Position numbers and translations under genes: made by a program
Part shown: positions 1-6,251 of the stretch, one piece after another
Layout: every line of letters begins with the position of its first letter
Position numbering within the stretch: position 1 is the stretch's first letter
The notes under the pieces: model-generated
Databases searched by the model: none
Seen by the model: the letters and a program-made list of their open reading frames with translations, nothing else
What the model was told of the DNA's origin: nothing
From: Candidatus Pacearchaeota archaeon
Lineage (GTDB): Archaea > Nanobdellota > Nanobdellia > Pacearchaeales > GW2011-AR1
NCBI GenBank assembly: GCA_016181905.1
Contig: JACOYM010000019.1
Span: forward strand, 1-11,047
Length of the DNA: 11,047 nucleotides
Direction: 5' to 3'

Positions 1-19
1 TATTGTCATTTCCTATCTG

Positions 20-93
20 CTCAAGAACAAATCTTGCTCAATCATTTAAGTTCTTGAGTATAGAAAGGTCTATCCGACAATGACAGACCTTTC
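20..93. terminator. Two hairpins at the 3' end of the 157-aa gene
   Basis: Two perfect 9-bp inverted repeats lie side by side. GAAAGGTCT (63-71) pairs with 85-93 across a 13-nt loop and overlaps the stop codon of the minus-strand gene at 70-72. CTCAAGAAC (20-28) pairs with 50-58 across a 21-nt loop just beyond it. Their place at the end of the gene suggests transcript 3'-end formation or protection. There is no long U-run after either hairpin, so terminator activity is an inference. Confidence 0.4.
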
Positions 94-543
94 TTCATCC
101 CTTGCCTTTTCAAGCTTTCTGCTTATTTCCAAAAGCTCTGGGTATAATGCCTGGGCAATGCGCCCATTTATTCCCAAGCTTGCCAAAGCTTCCACATAGT
201 CGCCGCTATTCAGCCTGCATCCAGGATTCATTCCGAAATAAAGATGCTTTTCTCTTTCTACTCTCTTTTCTGATATCTTTCCTTTCAGAATCCTTCCATA
301 TGAAGGGTATTCCCTTGAAAACTCCTCAACTGCATCTTTCATTCCTCTTGCCCTGTCCTTGTCTTCTTCACTCACAAAGGCATAGGCTCTTTCTCCGTTG
401 AATTCTCCATTAAATCCATTTCCAATTGCTTCTGCAATCTCTTTGGCATCACTTGTCTTTCTCCTTCTAAGCTTCTGCTCCAGGCTTGACATTGGGATGT
501 CTATCCTGTCTTCTGTTATCAATTTCAAGATTTTATTTTCCAT
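70..543 (-). CDS. Conserved small archaeal protein of unknown function (157 aa)
   Basis: I do not recognise a named family, although the sequence has the look of a protein conserved in DPANN archaea. It is soluble and highly charged, with no signal peptide or membrane segment. The N-terminal third contains a stretch around IDIPMSSLEQKLRRR (residues 15-29). The centre has an FVSEEDKDRARGM segment, then a FGMNPGCRL motif near residue 105, and a charged helical C-terminus. The ATG at 543 is well supported: AAGGAGGT lies 9 nt upstream. In front of it is a promoter segment duplicated before the DNA ligase at 4941, with a TATA-like ATTATAAG followed by a GGTGA-N6-TCACC palindrome. Co-regulation with the ligase and the TrmB regulator is therefore likely; a role near DNA metabolism would be a guess. 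The gene is followed by two hairpins. Confidence 0.8.
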   Translation of the reverse strand: MENKILKLITEDRIDIPMSSLEQKLRRRKTSDAKEIAEAIGNGFNGEFNGERAYAFVSEEDKDRARGMKDAVEEFSREYPSYGRILKGKISEKRVEREKHLYFGMNPGCRLNSGDYVEALASLGINGRIAQALYPELLEISRKLEKARDEERSVIVG

Positions 544-640
544 TTTGTTTTACCTCCTTGAAAAATAAAACAAAAAATGCATATTAATTTATGTGGTGAT
601 AAAGCTCACCTTATAATAGAAATGTCTAGAAAGCAGAAAA
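541..640 (-). promoter_or_regulatory. Promoter/operator copy A, before the 157-aa gene
   Basis: Positions 589-622 are identical, base for base, to 5006-5039, and weaker similarity continues on both sides (about 553-640 against 4969-5057). Read on the minus strand it contains a TATA-like ATTATAAG, then the palindrome GGTGAGCTTTATCACC (595-610), then an A/T leader and the ribosome site AAGGAGGT. The palindrome sits between the TATA box and the expected transcription start, a typical place for a repressor site. The plus-strand side leads only into the end of the 665-1564 gene, so this copy drives one gene only. Confidence 0.6.
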
Positions 641-664
641 GTCTGCAGGGCTTAAAGGCTGATT

Positions 665-1564
665 TTATCTCGTAAGAAGGGCTATCTCTTTTATGCGCTC
701 CAGTATCATTCCAATGCTGACAGCCTGCTGGTAGAGGCCGATGTCCCCTGATTTAACAGCCTTTATTTCAAGCTTGTTCAAATCAGGATTCTTTTTATGC
801 TCGAACAATTCAAGGGATTTGGCATAATCATTGCTCATAAAACAGCTGAAAGCCCTGGCATAAGCCCCGCTTATATAAACTAAGAGTTCCTTGACACTTT
901 TATCTTCAACATTACGGAATGCTTTTATTATGTCCGATATTCTCTCTATCTTTTCTCCGGCCATCCTAAAATCAAGGGCGCTCAGCAAAGACAGCTGATT
1001 TTTTTGTATGAATTTTCCTTCCTCAAGAAATCTTCTTATCTGCATTACAAGCATGAAATAAAACTTCGTCAAAGAGCTTTCCAGCTCTTTCATTTTTGTC
1101 TTGTTATTTTTTGATAAAAGCTCGTCTATCATGTCCGCAGAGATATACTGCATTCTTTTCAAGCATTCTTCTATGGACAAATCATCAATCTGAAAGCACT
1201 TAACAACAATTTTGGAGCTATTGTCCTCTATTATCTGAACATTCATAAACTTGTTCAGGGTTTCGTATATTGATTTAAGCTCTTGTTCCTTTATGCTCTC
1301 TTTTATATTGATGGTAATCTTCTCGCTGCCATAAAAATACTCCCTGATAAAATTTCTAAAGAAGTGCCTGTCATAGTCAAAAACACCTTCTCTTTTTTCT
1401 TCCCTCTTTGTAAATTCCGGGGATATTACCAGATTTTTTTCCTCAGATATCCTAATCTTTATTTTAGAGCCTTTCTTCAGCTTTAAAAGTTTAGTCCATT
1501 CTTTAGGCAGGCTTACAAGCAGGGACTTTCCAATCTCCTGCAGGCTTCTTTCTGTTATTTTCAT
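665..1564 (-). CDS. AbrB-PhoU fusion regulator (archaeal phosphate-uptake-type regulator)
   Basis: A 299-aa protein of two parts. Residues 1-50 form a SpoVT/AbrB-type DNA-binding fold: ITERSLQEIGKSLLVSLPKEW followed by LKKGSKIKIRI and a LVISP strand, the usual pattern of this domain. Residues of about 110-299 are a helical PhoU-like bundle, seen as regularly spaced amphipathic helices with a conserved-looking AGEKIERISDIIKAF segment near residue 205 and a second AVSIGMILERIKEIA at the end. Such fusions are common in archaea and are annotated as phosphate uptake regulators. No phosphate transporter is in the window, so its target is unknown. The gene is divergent from coaBC. Its ATG at 1564 has a TATA-like TTTAAAAA about 25 bp upstream (1585-1592), which would give an almost leaderless mRNA. 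Two palindromes in the divergent promoter could be its own operator. Confidence 0.85.
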   Translation of the reverse strand: MKITERSLQEIGKSLLVSLPKEWTKLLKLKKGSKIKIRISEEKNLVISPEFTKREEKREGVFDYDRHFFRNFIREYFYGSEKITINIKESIKEQELKSIYETLNKFMNVQIIEDNSSKIVVKCFQIDDLSIEECLKRMQYISADMIDELLSKNNKTKMKELESSLTKFYFMLVMQIRRFLEEGKFIQKNQLSLLSALDFRMAGEKIERISDIIKAFRNVEDKSVKELLVYISGAYARAFSCFMSNDYAKSLELFEHKKNPDLNKLEIKAVKSGDIGLYQQAVSIGMILERIKEIALLTR

Positions 1565-1581
1565 GCCAGGTTAAGGTTTCT

Positions 1582-1650
1582 GTATTTTTTAAACCTTTCT
1601 AAAGTTTAAACTTCTTTAAAGATTTATAGATAAAGTTTATATTAAAGAAA
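1582..1650. promoter_or_regulatory. Divergent promoter with two adjacent palindromes
   Basis: The space between the AbrB-PhoU gene and coaBC holds two TATA-like boxes pointing outward: TTTAAAAA (minus strand, 1585-1592) and TTTATATTA (plus strand, 1636-1644). Between them are two perfect palindromes placed end to end, AAGTTTAAACTT (1602-1613) and CTTTAAAG (1614-1621). This layout fits an operator for a symmetric DNA-binding protein such as the AbrB-domain protein next door, controlling both directions. That link is inferred. Confidence 0.5.
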
Positions 1651-1664
1651 AACCTGATTTATGC

Positions 1665-1712
1665 ATGGAAAAGATGATTAGAGAGTCTTCAATAATGCAT
1701 GGAGGTTATTGA
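1665..1712 (+). CDS. Possible 15-aa leader peptide before coaBC
   Basis: An ATG at 1665 opens a 15-codon frame (MEKMIRESSIMHGGY) that ends with TGA at 1710-1712, 3 nt before the coaBC ATG. The ATG falls 20-25 nt after the TATA-like box at 1636-1644, where transcription should begin, so it could be a leaderless start. Its last codons read through the coaBC ribosome site (GGAGGT, 1701-1706). The frame is very short and may be chance. Confidence 0.25.
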   Translation: MEKMIRESSIMHGGY

Positions 1713-1715
1713 GCA

Positions 1716-2924
1716 ATGGAAAAAAATGATGATGCGCAAATTGAGAAGATGGGGGATAATCTAGAAGGAAAAAATATAGCCTTGTTAATTACAGGGGGCA
1801 TTGCTGCATACAAATGCCCTTCATTAGCAAGGCATTTCAGGCAGTATGGGGCAAATGTAATTGTTTACCAGACACCTGAATCAAGAAATTATGTTGCTGA
1901 AAGAGCGCTTGAATGGGCAAGCAAAAACCCTGTTGTTTCAGGGCTTAGTGCGGCAGCAGAGCATCTGCACGAAGGCATAGATGCCTATGTGGTTGCCCCG
2001 TTAACATACAATACCCTTGCAAAATTCTCAAATGGAATCTCTGATAATGCTGTGACTGCAACATTTGCCTCTGCATTAGGCAGGCTCGAAGCAGGAAAAA
2101 CATCCATCATAATATTTCCGGCTATGCATAGCAGCATGCAGAACTCCATTTACAAAGAAAACCTTGAAAGGCTGGCATCAAAGGGCATAAAGGTTATAGA
2201 GCCGGAATACAGGATGGGAAAAGCAAATCTTCCAGGCATGCATCATATAGTCATTGAGGTTATAAGGCAAATTAGCACAAGCGCCCTAAAAGGAAAGAAC
2301 ATTCTTGTAACAGCAGGCCCTGTAGGAGGAAAGATAGACAGCGTGAGGCTGATGACAAATATATTCAGGGGAAGGCTTGGCGTAATGATTGCTGATGAGG
2401 CTTATATGAGGGGGGCAAATGTAAGATTGCTGATGGGCCAGGGAAGCATAGAAGCCCCTGGATATATTAATACAGCAATAGCAGGCGATTTTGATGAATA
2501 TTATTCTAAAGTTATGGGCATGCTTTCCGAGAAGCATTATGATTTTGGAATCTTTTCTGCAGCAGTTGCAGATTATGTTCCTGAAGAGGCAATAAAGGGA
2601 AAGATACCCTCAAAAGGGGCATTAAAATCCATTCCAGTCAAGCAGACATTAAAGGTTATTGAAGAGGTCAGAAAGAATTTTGCAGGCTTGTTTATGGCAA
2701 CATTCAAATTTGAGATTGGCGTTTCAAAAGAAAAGCTGGAAGAGATAGCTAAGACAAGGGCGGGCAAAGGCTATGATTTGGTTGTTGCAAACAGGGATGA
2801 AGATATGCAAGAGGGCCATAATGCAATAATAGCAGACAGCACCGGAATAATTGCAGAGCCTTCATCAAAAAAAGAGATTGCTGCATCTTTATTAAATATC
2901 TTGGAAAAGAAAATCAGAAAATGA
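1716..2924 (+). CDS. coaBC: Bifunctional phosphopantothenoylcysteine decarboxylase / phosphopantothenate-cysteine ligase
   Basis: A 402-aa two-domain enzyme of coenzyme A synthesis. The CoaB half joins cysteine to 4'-phosphopantothenate and the FMN-dependent CoaC half decarboxylates the product to 4'-phosphopantetheine. CoaC (about residues 18-185) shows the flavin-binding LLITGGIAAYK (23-33), a histidine pair at 83/85 where the catalytic His is expected, APLTYNTLAKFSNGISDN (94-111) and a PAMH..M motif (135-141). The bacterial form has PAMN there. CoaB (about 190-402) shows VTAGPVGGKIDSVR (198-211), AAVADYVP (282-289), a KGKI lysine (294-297) and VANRDED (357-363). The cysteine of the CoaC substrate flap seen in bacterial Dfp is not obvious here. 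The start ATG has GGAGGT 9 nt upstream; M12 is a possible alternative. The stop overlaps the next start (ATGA, 2921-2924). Confidence 0.93.
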   Translation: MEKNDDAQIEKMGDNLEGKNIALLITGGIAAYKCPSLARHFRQYGANVIVYQTPESRNYVAERALEWASKNPVVSGLSAAAEHLHEGIDAYVVAPLTYNTLAKFSNGISDNAVTATFASALGRLEAGKTSIIIFPAMHSSMQNSIYKENLERLASKGIKVIEPEYRMGKANLPGMHHIVIEVIRQISTSALKGKNILVTAGPVGGKIDSVRLMTNIFRGRLGVMIADEAYMRGANVRLLMGQGSIEAPGYINTAIAGDFDEYYSKVMGMLSEKHYDFGIFSAAVADYVPEEAIKGKIPSKGALKSIPVKQTLKVIEEVRKNFAGLFMATFKFEIGVSKEKLEEIAKTRAGKGYDLVVANRDEDMQEGHNAIIADSTGIIAEPSSKKEIAASLLNILEKKIRK

Positions 2925-3991
2925 AAACATTGTATGTTGCTGGCTCATTTGATGACAAAGGGGGAAGAGAGTCTAAGGTTGCATATCAGATTTTTCAGCC
3001 TATAAGTGAAGATGGGGCAGATTTTAATAATGGGGGGTATTTTAACGAATTAGAAAAGATTGTAGAAAAAGCTGCTGATTACGGCGTGATATACTGGTTT
3101 GCAGATGTGCCTAATGACAAGCCTAAGCTTATTAAAAGGATAAAGGAAAAAAACAGCAAATGCATACTTGTAACCTCAAAGAGAAATACTGATTGCAAAT
3201 ATAAATTTGCAGATTTAATAGCCCGCGCGCTTAGCTTAAAGAGCAATTTATTATTAGAATTTATTCAGGAGGAAGGCATGTACAAAGGAAGAATATTTGA
3301 CCCTCTTGGAAATGTGTTTGCTGATTTTACCCAGGATTTTAGCCTGATAGGAAAGGTGTTAAAGAAAAGGGTAAATGATCTGGCGGGCTGCACAAGAATT
3401 TCAAGCATGTCTGCAGGTGAGAGAAAAAGTGTTCCAGATGCCGGGGAATTCTTTGAATTAACAAAACATTACGCAGAATTATTCCATAACCTGGTGCATT
3501 CTTCTGTGGGCAATACAAGGTTCATGGGAAATGTCTCCTTCAGGTGCGAGGGGGGATTTCCCTCATTTAAAACCGATGGCCTTGTCTATGTCTCAAGAAG
3601 AAATGTGGATAAAAGATGCATAAAAAGAGAGTCATTTGTGGCAGTTGAAAAGAGCATACCCATAAAATTTTATGGGGAAAATAAGCCGTCAGTTGATACG
3701 CCATCGCAGATATTATTGTATAACAATTATCCCGGCACAAGATACATGCTGCACTCCCATGTTTATATAAATAATGCGCCTTTCACAGAGAAAATCGTGC
3801 CTTGCGGTGCGATAGAGGAATTTCATGAAATTGAAAAGATTTATCCGGGCAGCGAATTAACTAATTTTGCAATAAACTTAAGGGGCCATGGCTCCCTGGT
3901 TTTAGCAGACAGCATAAAATATCTTAAATCAATTCCCTACAGGGAGAGAAGGATACCGGAAGTCTGCCGCAATTTTACATGCTTGTTATAA
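2921..3991 (+). CDS. Class II aldolase/adducin-like protein with a novel N-terminal domain, coupled to coaBC
   Basis: A 356-aa protein. The C-terminal half (about 190-345) matches the class II aldolase (FucA/adducin) layout: a GNTRFMGNVSFR strand (197-208), a KTDGLVYVS loop (217-225), GENKPSVDTPSQ (252-263), the metal-binding HSH pair (H278, H280) and GHGSLV (H323), equivalent to the third zinc histidine. The catalytic glutamate of FucA (PSSE) is replaced by aspartate (D259). The N-terminal half (1-150) is not one I can name; it has VIYWFADVPNDKPK (56-69), CILVTSKRNTD (81-91), a KSNLLLEF segment (107-114) and IFDPLGNVFADF (125-136), and looks like an alpha/beta fold. The start overlaps the coaBC stop, so the two are almost surely co-translated. 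A part in pantoate/CoA metabolism is inferred from this coupling only. The last codons overlap the convergent ligase end by 6 bp. Confidence 0.75.
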   Translation: MKTLYVAGSFDDKGGRESKVAYQIFQPISEDGADFNNGGYFNELEKIVEKAADYGVIYWFADVPNDKPKLIKRIKEKNSKCILVTSKRNTDCKYKFADLIARALSLKSNLLLEFIQEEGMYKGRIFDPLGNVFADFTQDFSLIGKVLKKRVNDLAGCTRISSMSAGERKSVPDAGEFFELTKHYAELFHNLVHSSVGNTRFMGNVSFRCEGGFPSFKTDGLVYVSRRNVDKRCIKRESFVAVEKSIPIKFYGENKPSVDTPSQILLYNNYPGTRYMLHSHVYINNAPFTEKIVPCGAIEEFHEIEKIYPGSELTNFAINLRGHGSLVLADSIKYLKSIPYRERRIPEVCRNFTCLL

Positions 3992-4537
3992 TGAATTAGC
4001 ATATATCCCAGCCACCTGCCCTGTTGTTGTGCTGTCCTCAATTCCCTTGTCGTCCCTTATCCTCTTTACTATGGGGATTCTCATAGAATATGCCTCAGAA
4101 TTATCCAATCCGCATGAATGCCAGTTCTTGCTTCTTGTCACATTCAATGCCTCTACCTCAACTACTGCTGATTTCTCTGGATTAACATAACAAAAAGGAA
4201 TTTTTCTTGCGTAAGCCTTTTTCTTAATCTCTTCTGAGAATAAAACCCCTTTTGGGGGCATGTTAGTGTAACCTGCCTGAATTCTCTCATGCAAAGAGCA
4301 TATCATCTCTTTGTTTGATATTCCAACCTTTGTTATAGTCTCATATTCTTCATTGTTCCTTGTTCCAAGAAGAAGAGCTGCAAATGGCAGTTCAGCTGCC
4401 TTTCCCTCTCCCTTATACACCCCAAGAACAACAAGGTCAAGGCTCAGGAATTTCTTCAGCTTTACCCAATCAGAAGTTTTCTTTCCAATTAAATATCTTG
4501 AATCTGGGTTTTTGCATACCAGCCCCTCTAAGCCGGC
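3986..4537 (-). CDS. DNA ligase C-terminal fragment (motifs IV-VI and OB fold)
   Basis: The open frame begins after TAA 4538-4540 and reads AGLEGLVCKNPDSRYLIGK, i.e. motif IV (EGLVCK), then motif V (DWVKLKKF) and LVVLGVYKGEGK. It runs through an OB-fold region to VEVEALNVTRS and a motif VI-like SMRIPIVKRIRDDKG near the C-terminus. It has no ATG near its beginning. The first conventional start is a GTG at 4420, which would remove motifs IV and V, so an independent functional protein is unlikely. About 183 residues remain. It ends head-on with the aldolase-like gene, overlapping by 6 bp. Confidence 0.75.
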   Translation of the reverse strand, partial: AGLEGLVCKNPDSRYLIGKKTSDWVKLKKFLSLDLVVLGVYKGEGKAAELPFAALLLGTRNNEEYETITKVGISNKEMICSLHERIQAGYTNMPPKGVLFSEEIKKKAYARKIPFCYVNPEKSAVVEVEALNVTRSKNWHSCGLDNSEAYSMRIPIVKRIRDDKGIEDSTTTGQVAGIYANSL

Positions 4538-4941
4538 TTATTCTGCAAAAGCAGAACATCAAAGAACCTTATCTGCAAAGGATATTCCCTGGCAAGTTCA
4601 GAGTCTAATTCGCCTCTTACTCTCTTCTTTACAGCATTAAACCCCTTAATTCCATCCTCAATTCCTACAAGCTCTCCATCATAGATGCCTTCTGGGATTT
4701 CTTTAAGCTTGCCCTTTATCTCAGGAAATAACCCAGAATCAAGGGCATTAAGGTTTCTCGTGAACAGCCATAATCCAGATGACTTATGAACCTGTATTCT
4801 GTAGCCATCATACTTTATCTCCGCAAATGTCTCTCCTTTATGCTTCTTTAATATCTCTGCAAATTTCTTCTCGTCGCCTGCAGACTCTGCAACAAGCATT
4901 GGCTCAACAGGCCTGCCTATTATTAATTTTTCTTTTGCCAT
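4528..4941 (-). CDS. DNA ligase N-terminal fragment (adenylation domain, 137 aa)
   Basis: Contains GRPVEPML at residues 9-16, the nucleotidyl-transfer motif I EIKYDGYR (41-48, with K43 as the lysine that would accept AMP), motif III IYDGELVGI (86-94) and motif IIIa IRFFDVLLL (124-132), then stops at TAG 4528-4530. The ATG at 4941 is the only possible start because an in-frame TGA lies 4 nt before it, yet it has no ribosome site of its own. The nearest GGAGG (4969-4973) belongs to an 8-codon frame (ATG 4975, stop 4949-4951) located before it. Compared with the similar leader of the 157-aa gene, about 17 extra bases separate the ribosome site from the start. This is one more sign that expression may be damaged or works by re-initiation. 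Confidence 0.8.
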   Translation of the reverse strand: MAKEKLIIGRPVEPMLVAESAGDEKKFAEILKKHKGETFAEIKYDGYRIQVHKSSGLWLFTRNLNALDSGLFPEIKGKLKEIPEGIYDGELVGIEDGIKGFNAVKKRVRGELDSELAREYPLQIRFFDVLLLQNKPA

Positions 4942-4948
4942 TTTTCAT

Positions 4949-4975
4949 TTATTTTTGCTTTATTTTTGCCTCCAT
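4949..4975 (-). CDS. Eight-codon upstream frame before the ligase
   Basis: ATG at 4975 opens MEAKIKQK and closes with TAA 4949-4951, 7 nt before the ligase ATG. The GGAGG that should serve the ligase lies inside its first codons. It may be an accident of the altered leader or a real translational leader. Confidence 0.2.
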   Translation of the reverse strand: MEAKIKQK

Positions 4976-5060
4976 GAAAAATAAAAAGAAAAGAGCTAGA
5001 TTAACTTATGTGGTGATAAAGCTCACCTTATAATAGAAAGATTTAAAAAGCAAAAAAAAA
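4969..5060. promoter_or_regulatory. Promoter/operator copy B, between ligase and TrmB-like gene
   Basis: Carries the same 34-bp core (5006-5039) as 589-622, with the palindrome GGTGATAAAGCTCACC at 5012-5027. Toward the ligase (minus) the palindrome follows directly after a TATA-like ATTATAAG, as in copy A. Toward the regulator (plus) a second TATA-like box, TTTAAAAAG (5042-5050), lies about 25 bp before the ATG at 5070, giving a leaderless transcript with the palindrome upstream of the promoter. A TrmB-type protein encoded next to the site is the natural candidate to bind it; this is inferred. Confidence 0.6.
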
Positions 5061-5069
5061 TATATTTGT

Positions 5070-5780
5070 ATGCGGGCTGAAATACTAAAGCAATTAGGGC
5101 TTACAACAAATGAGGCACTTGTGTATAATGCATTGCTTGAGCTTGGCCCAAGCCTTGCAGGCCAGATATCAAGAAAGACAGGGCTGCATCGCAGGACAGT
5201 CTATGACACAACAGACATGCTTATCAAGAAAGGACTCATAGGGTATATTCTTAAGAACAATAGAAGGCTTTTTCAGGCAAGCAACCCGCAAAGATTCCTT
5301 GAAATGCTAAAGGAGAAAGAGGATATTATTAATAATGAACTGCCGGAAATGCTTAGTTATTACAATAAGACCCTGGAAAAGGAGGAAACCAACTTCTACA
5401 AGGGCAAGGCAGGGCTGAAAAATGTATTTGAAGACCAGATAGAAACAGGCAAGGAGATTCTTGTTTTAGGGGCCTCTCCCTTGGCATATGAAATCCTGCA
5501 GTTTTATTTCAAGTGGTTTGACAAGAGAAGGAAGGAAAAGGGAATTAAAACAAGGGTGATATTCAATAAGGCAGAAAAAAAACTGAAAATTCCTCTGGCA
5601 GATATAAAATATCTTCCTCAGAAATATACCTCGCCTCTTGCTGTCAACATCTACGGCGAAAAGGTTGCTATAATCCTCTGGAGCAGGGAGAATCCCATAG
5701 CCATTGTTATAAAAAACAGGGAGATTTCTGAAGGCTATAGAAAGTATTTTGAGCTCATGTGGAAGGTTGCGAAAAAATAG
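5070..5780 (+). CDS. TrmB-family transcriptional regulator
   Basis: A 236-aa protein with the TrmB layout. Residues 1-75 are a winged helix-turn-helix: LGLTTNEALVYNALLELG, then LAGQISRKTGLHRRTVYDT as the helix-turn-helix proper and LIKKGLIGYI leading into the wing. A linker coiled-coil follows (about 76-104). The C-terminal sensor-like domain (105-236) has FYKGKAGLKNVFEDQ and ILVLGASPLAYEIL. TrmB regulators of archaea bind operators near promoters and often respond to sugars; the effector here cannot be told. The gene is divergent from the broken ligase, and the palindrome GGTGA-N6-TCACC in the shared promoter recurs before the 157-aa gene. Leaderless start at 5070, TATA-like TTTAAAAAG about 25 bp upstream, no ribosome site. 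Confidence 0.88.
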   Translation: MRAEILKQLGLTTNEALVYNALLELGPSLAGQISRKTGLHRRTVYDTTDMLIKKGLIGYILKNNRRLFQASNPQRFLEMLKEKEDIINNELPEMLSYYNKTLEKEETNFYKGKAGLKNVFEDQIETGKEILVLGASPLAYEILQFYFKWFDKRRKEKGIKTRVIFNKAEKKLKIPLADIKYLPQKYTSPLAVNIYGEKVAIILWSRENPIAIVIKNREISEGYRKYFELMWKVAKK

Positions 5781-5805
5781 AAGCTCTGGCGCATAACAGA
5801 AAGAC

Positions 5806-6084
5806 TCATAAAAATAATCTTGCCAGCTTAACCATCTCTTCAGGATGCCAGTAAGCCAAACCATATCTTTTGTCCAGCCACATTGCTAATGAATCATACA
5901 ATGGATACTCTTCTATATCCCTGTCTATCTGATTTTGAATAAGGTTTGAAAGATTTAATTCAGTTAATTTAAATAATAGCTTGATTCTTTCATCGTAAGT
6001 TATCTTATGCTCGTCATTTTCTACTTCAAGTTTAAAAAATGCGCATTTTCTGTATTTATCCAGCAGATTTTCTGTTTGGCTCAT
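5806..6084 (-). CDS. Hypothetical protein (92 aa)
   Basis: Not recognised. A small soluble acidic protein without signal peptide or membrane segment, predicted mostly helical. Notable are a central LLFKLTELNLSNLIQNQIDRDIEEYP and an aromatic C-terminal stretch (MWLDKRYGLAYWHPEEM, residues 68-84). The ATG at 6084 has no ribosome site. TTTTTTAAG about 30 bp upstream and stronger TATA-like sequences at 6136-6170 could promote it. It is convergent to the TrmB gene, 25 bp away, with a different upstream sequence from the duplicated operator. Codon use is AT-rich like the neighbours. Confidence 0.65.
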   Translation of the reverse strand: MSQTENLLDKYRKCAFFKLEVENDEHKITYDERIKLLFKLTELNLSNLIQNQIDRDIEEYPLYDSLAMWLDKRYGLAYWHPEEMVKLARLFL

Positions 6085-6250
6085 TTTAATACTGGATAAG
6101 TTATTTAAGCTTAAAAAACCTTGTGAAATAAAACTTCTTTATATATTTTATAAAGTATATATCGTAGTATATAATAGAAAGCCAAAAAAAAAAGAAATTG
6201 TAAAAAAGGGGTAAAAAATTTTGCAAAATTTTTTTAAAACTAAAAAGAAA
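6085..6250. other. AT-rich intergenic stretch with a 22-bp palindrome
   Basis: No gene is visible from 6085 to 6330. The stretch contains TATA-like sequence with an inverted repeat (CTTTATA...TATAAAG around 6137-6155), a TATAATAGAAAG string also present in both operator copies, a run of ten A, and a perfect 22-bp palindrome at 6213-6234 centred on TTTTGCAAAA and followed by T. It is probably a mixture of promoter for the 92-aa gene and transcript-end signals. Confidence 0.4.
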
Positions 6251-6251
6251 A

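Larger units (their letters stand above)
3986..4941 (-). pseudogene. Broken ATP-dependent DNA ligase (internal loss plus frameshift)
   Basis: Together the two fragments hold nearly the whole catalytic core of an ATP-dependent DNA ligase: motif I, III, IIIa, IV, V and the C-terminal motif VI region. Motif IIIa (RFFDVLLL) is however followed after 5 residues by a stop, and motif IV (EGLVCK) follows at once in another frame. In family members these motifs are separated by roughly 50-65 residues, so about that much is missing and the frame is shifted. The joint coincides with a 12-bp palindrome, TAAGCCGGCTTA (4529-4540). There is also no N-terminal DNA-binding domain: the protein begins at the adenylation domain (GRPVEPML). 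Either the gene is inactivated or the assembly has lost a piece; the sequence cannot decide. Confidence 0.8.

Noticed and set aside
102..401. 99-codon plus-strand frame
   Set aside because: Antisense to the 157-aa gene, which has a strong ribosome site and promoter.
4311..4640. Two plus-strand frames of 82-109 codons
   Set aside because: They lie opposite the ligase fragments, whose motifs IV and V read clearly on the minus strand.
3986..4941. A naturally split two-subunit DNA ligase
   Set aside because: The C-terminal part has no usable start before motifs IV and V, and the linker between the motifs is missing rather than divided, so damage or misassembly is more likely.
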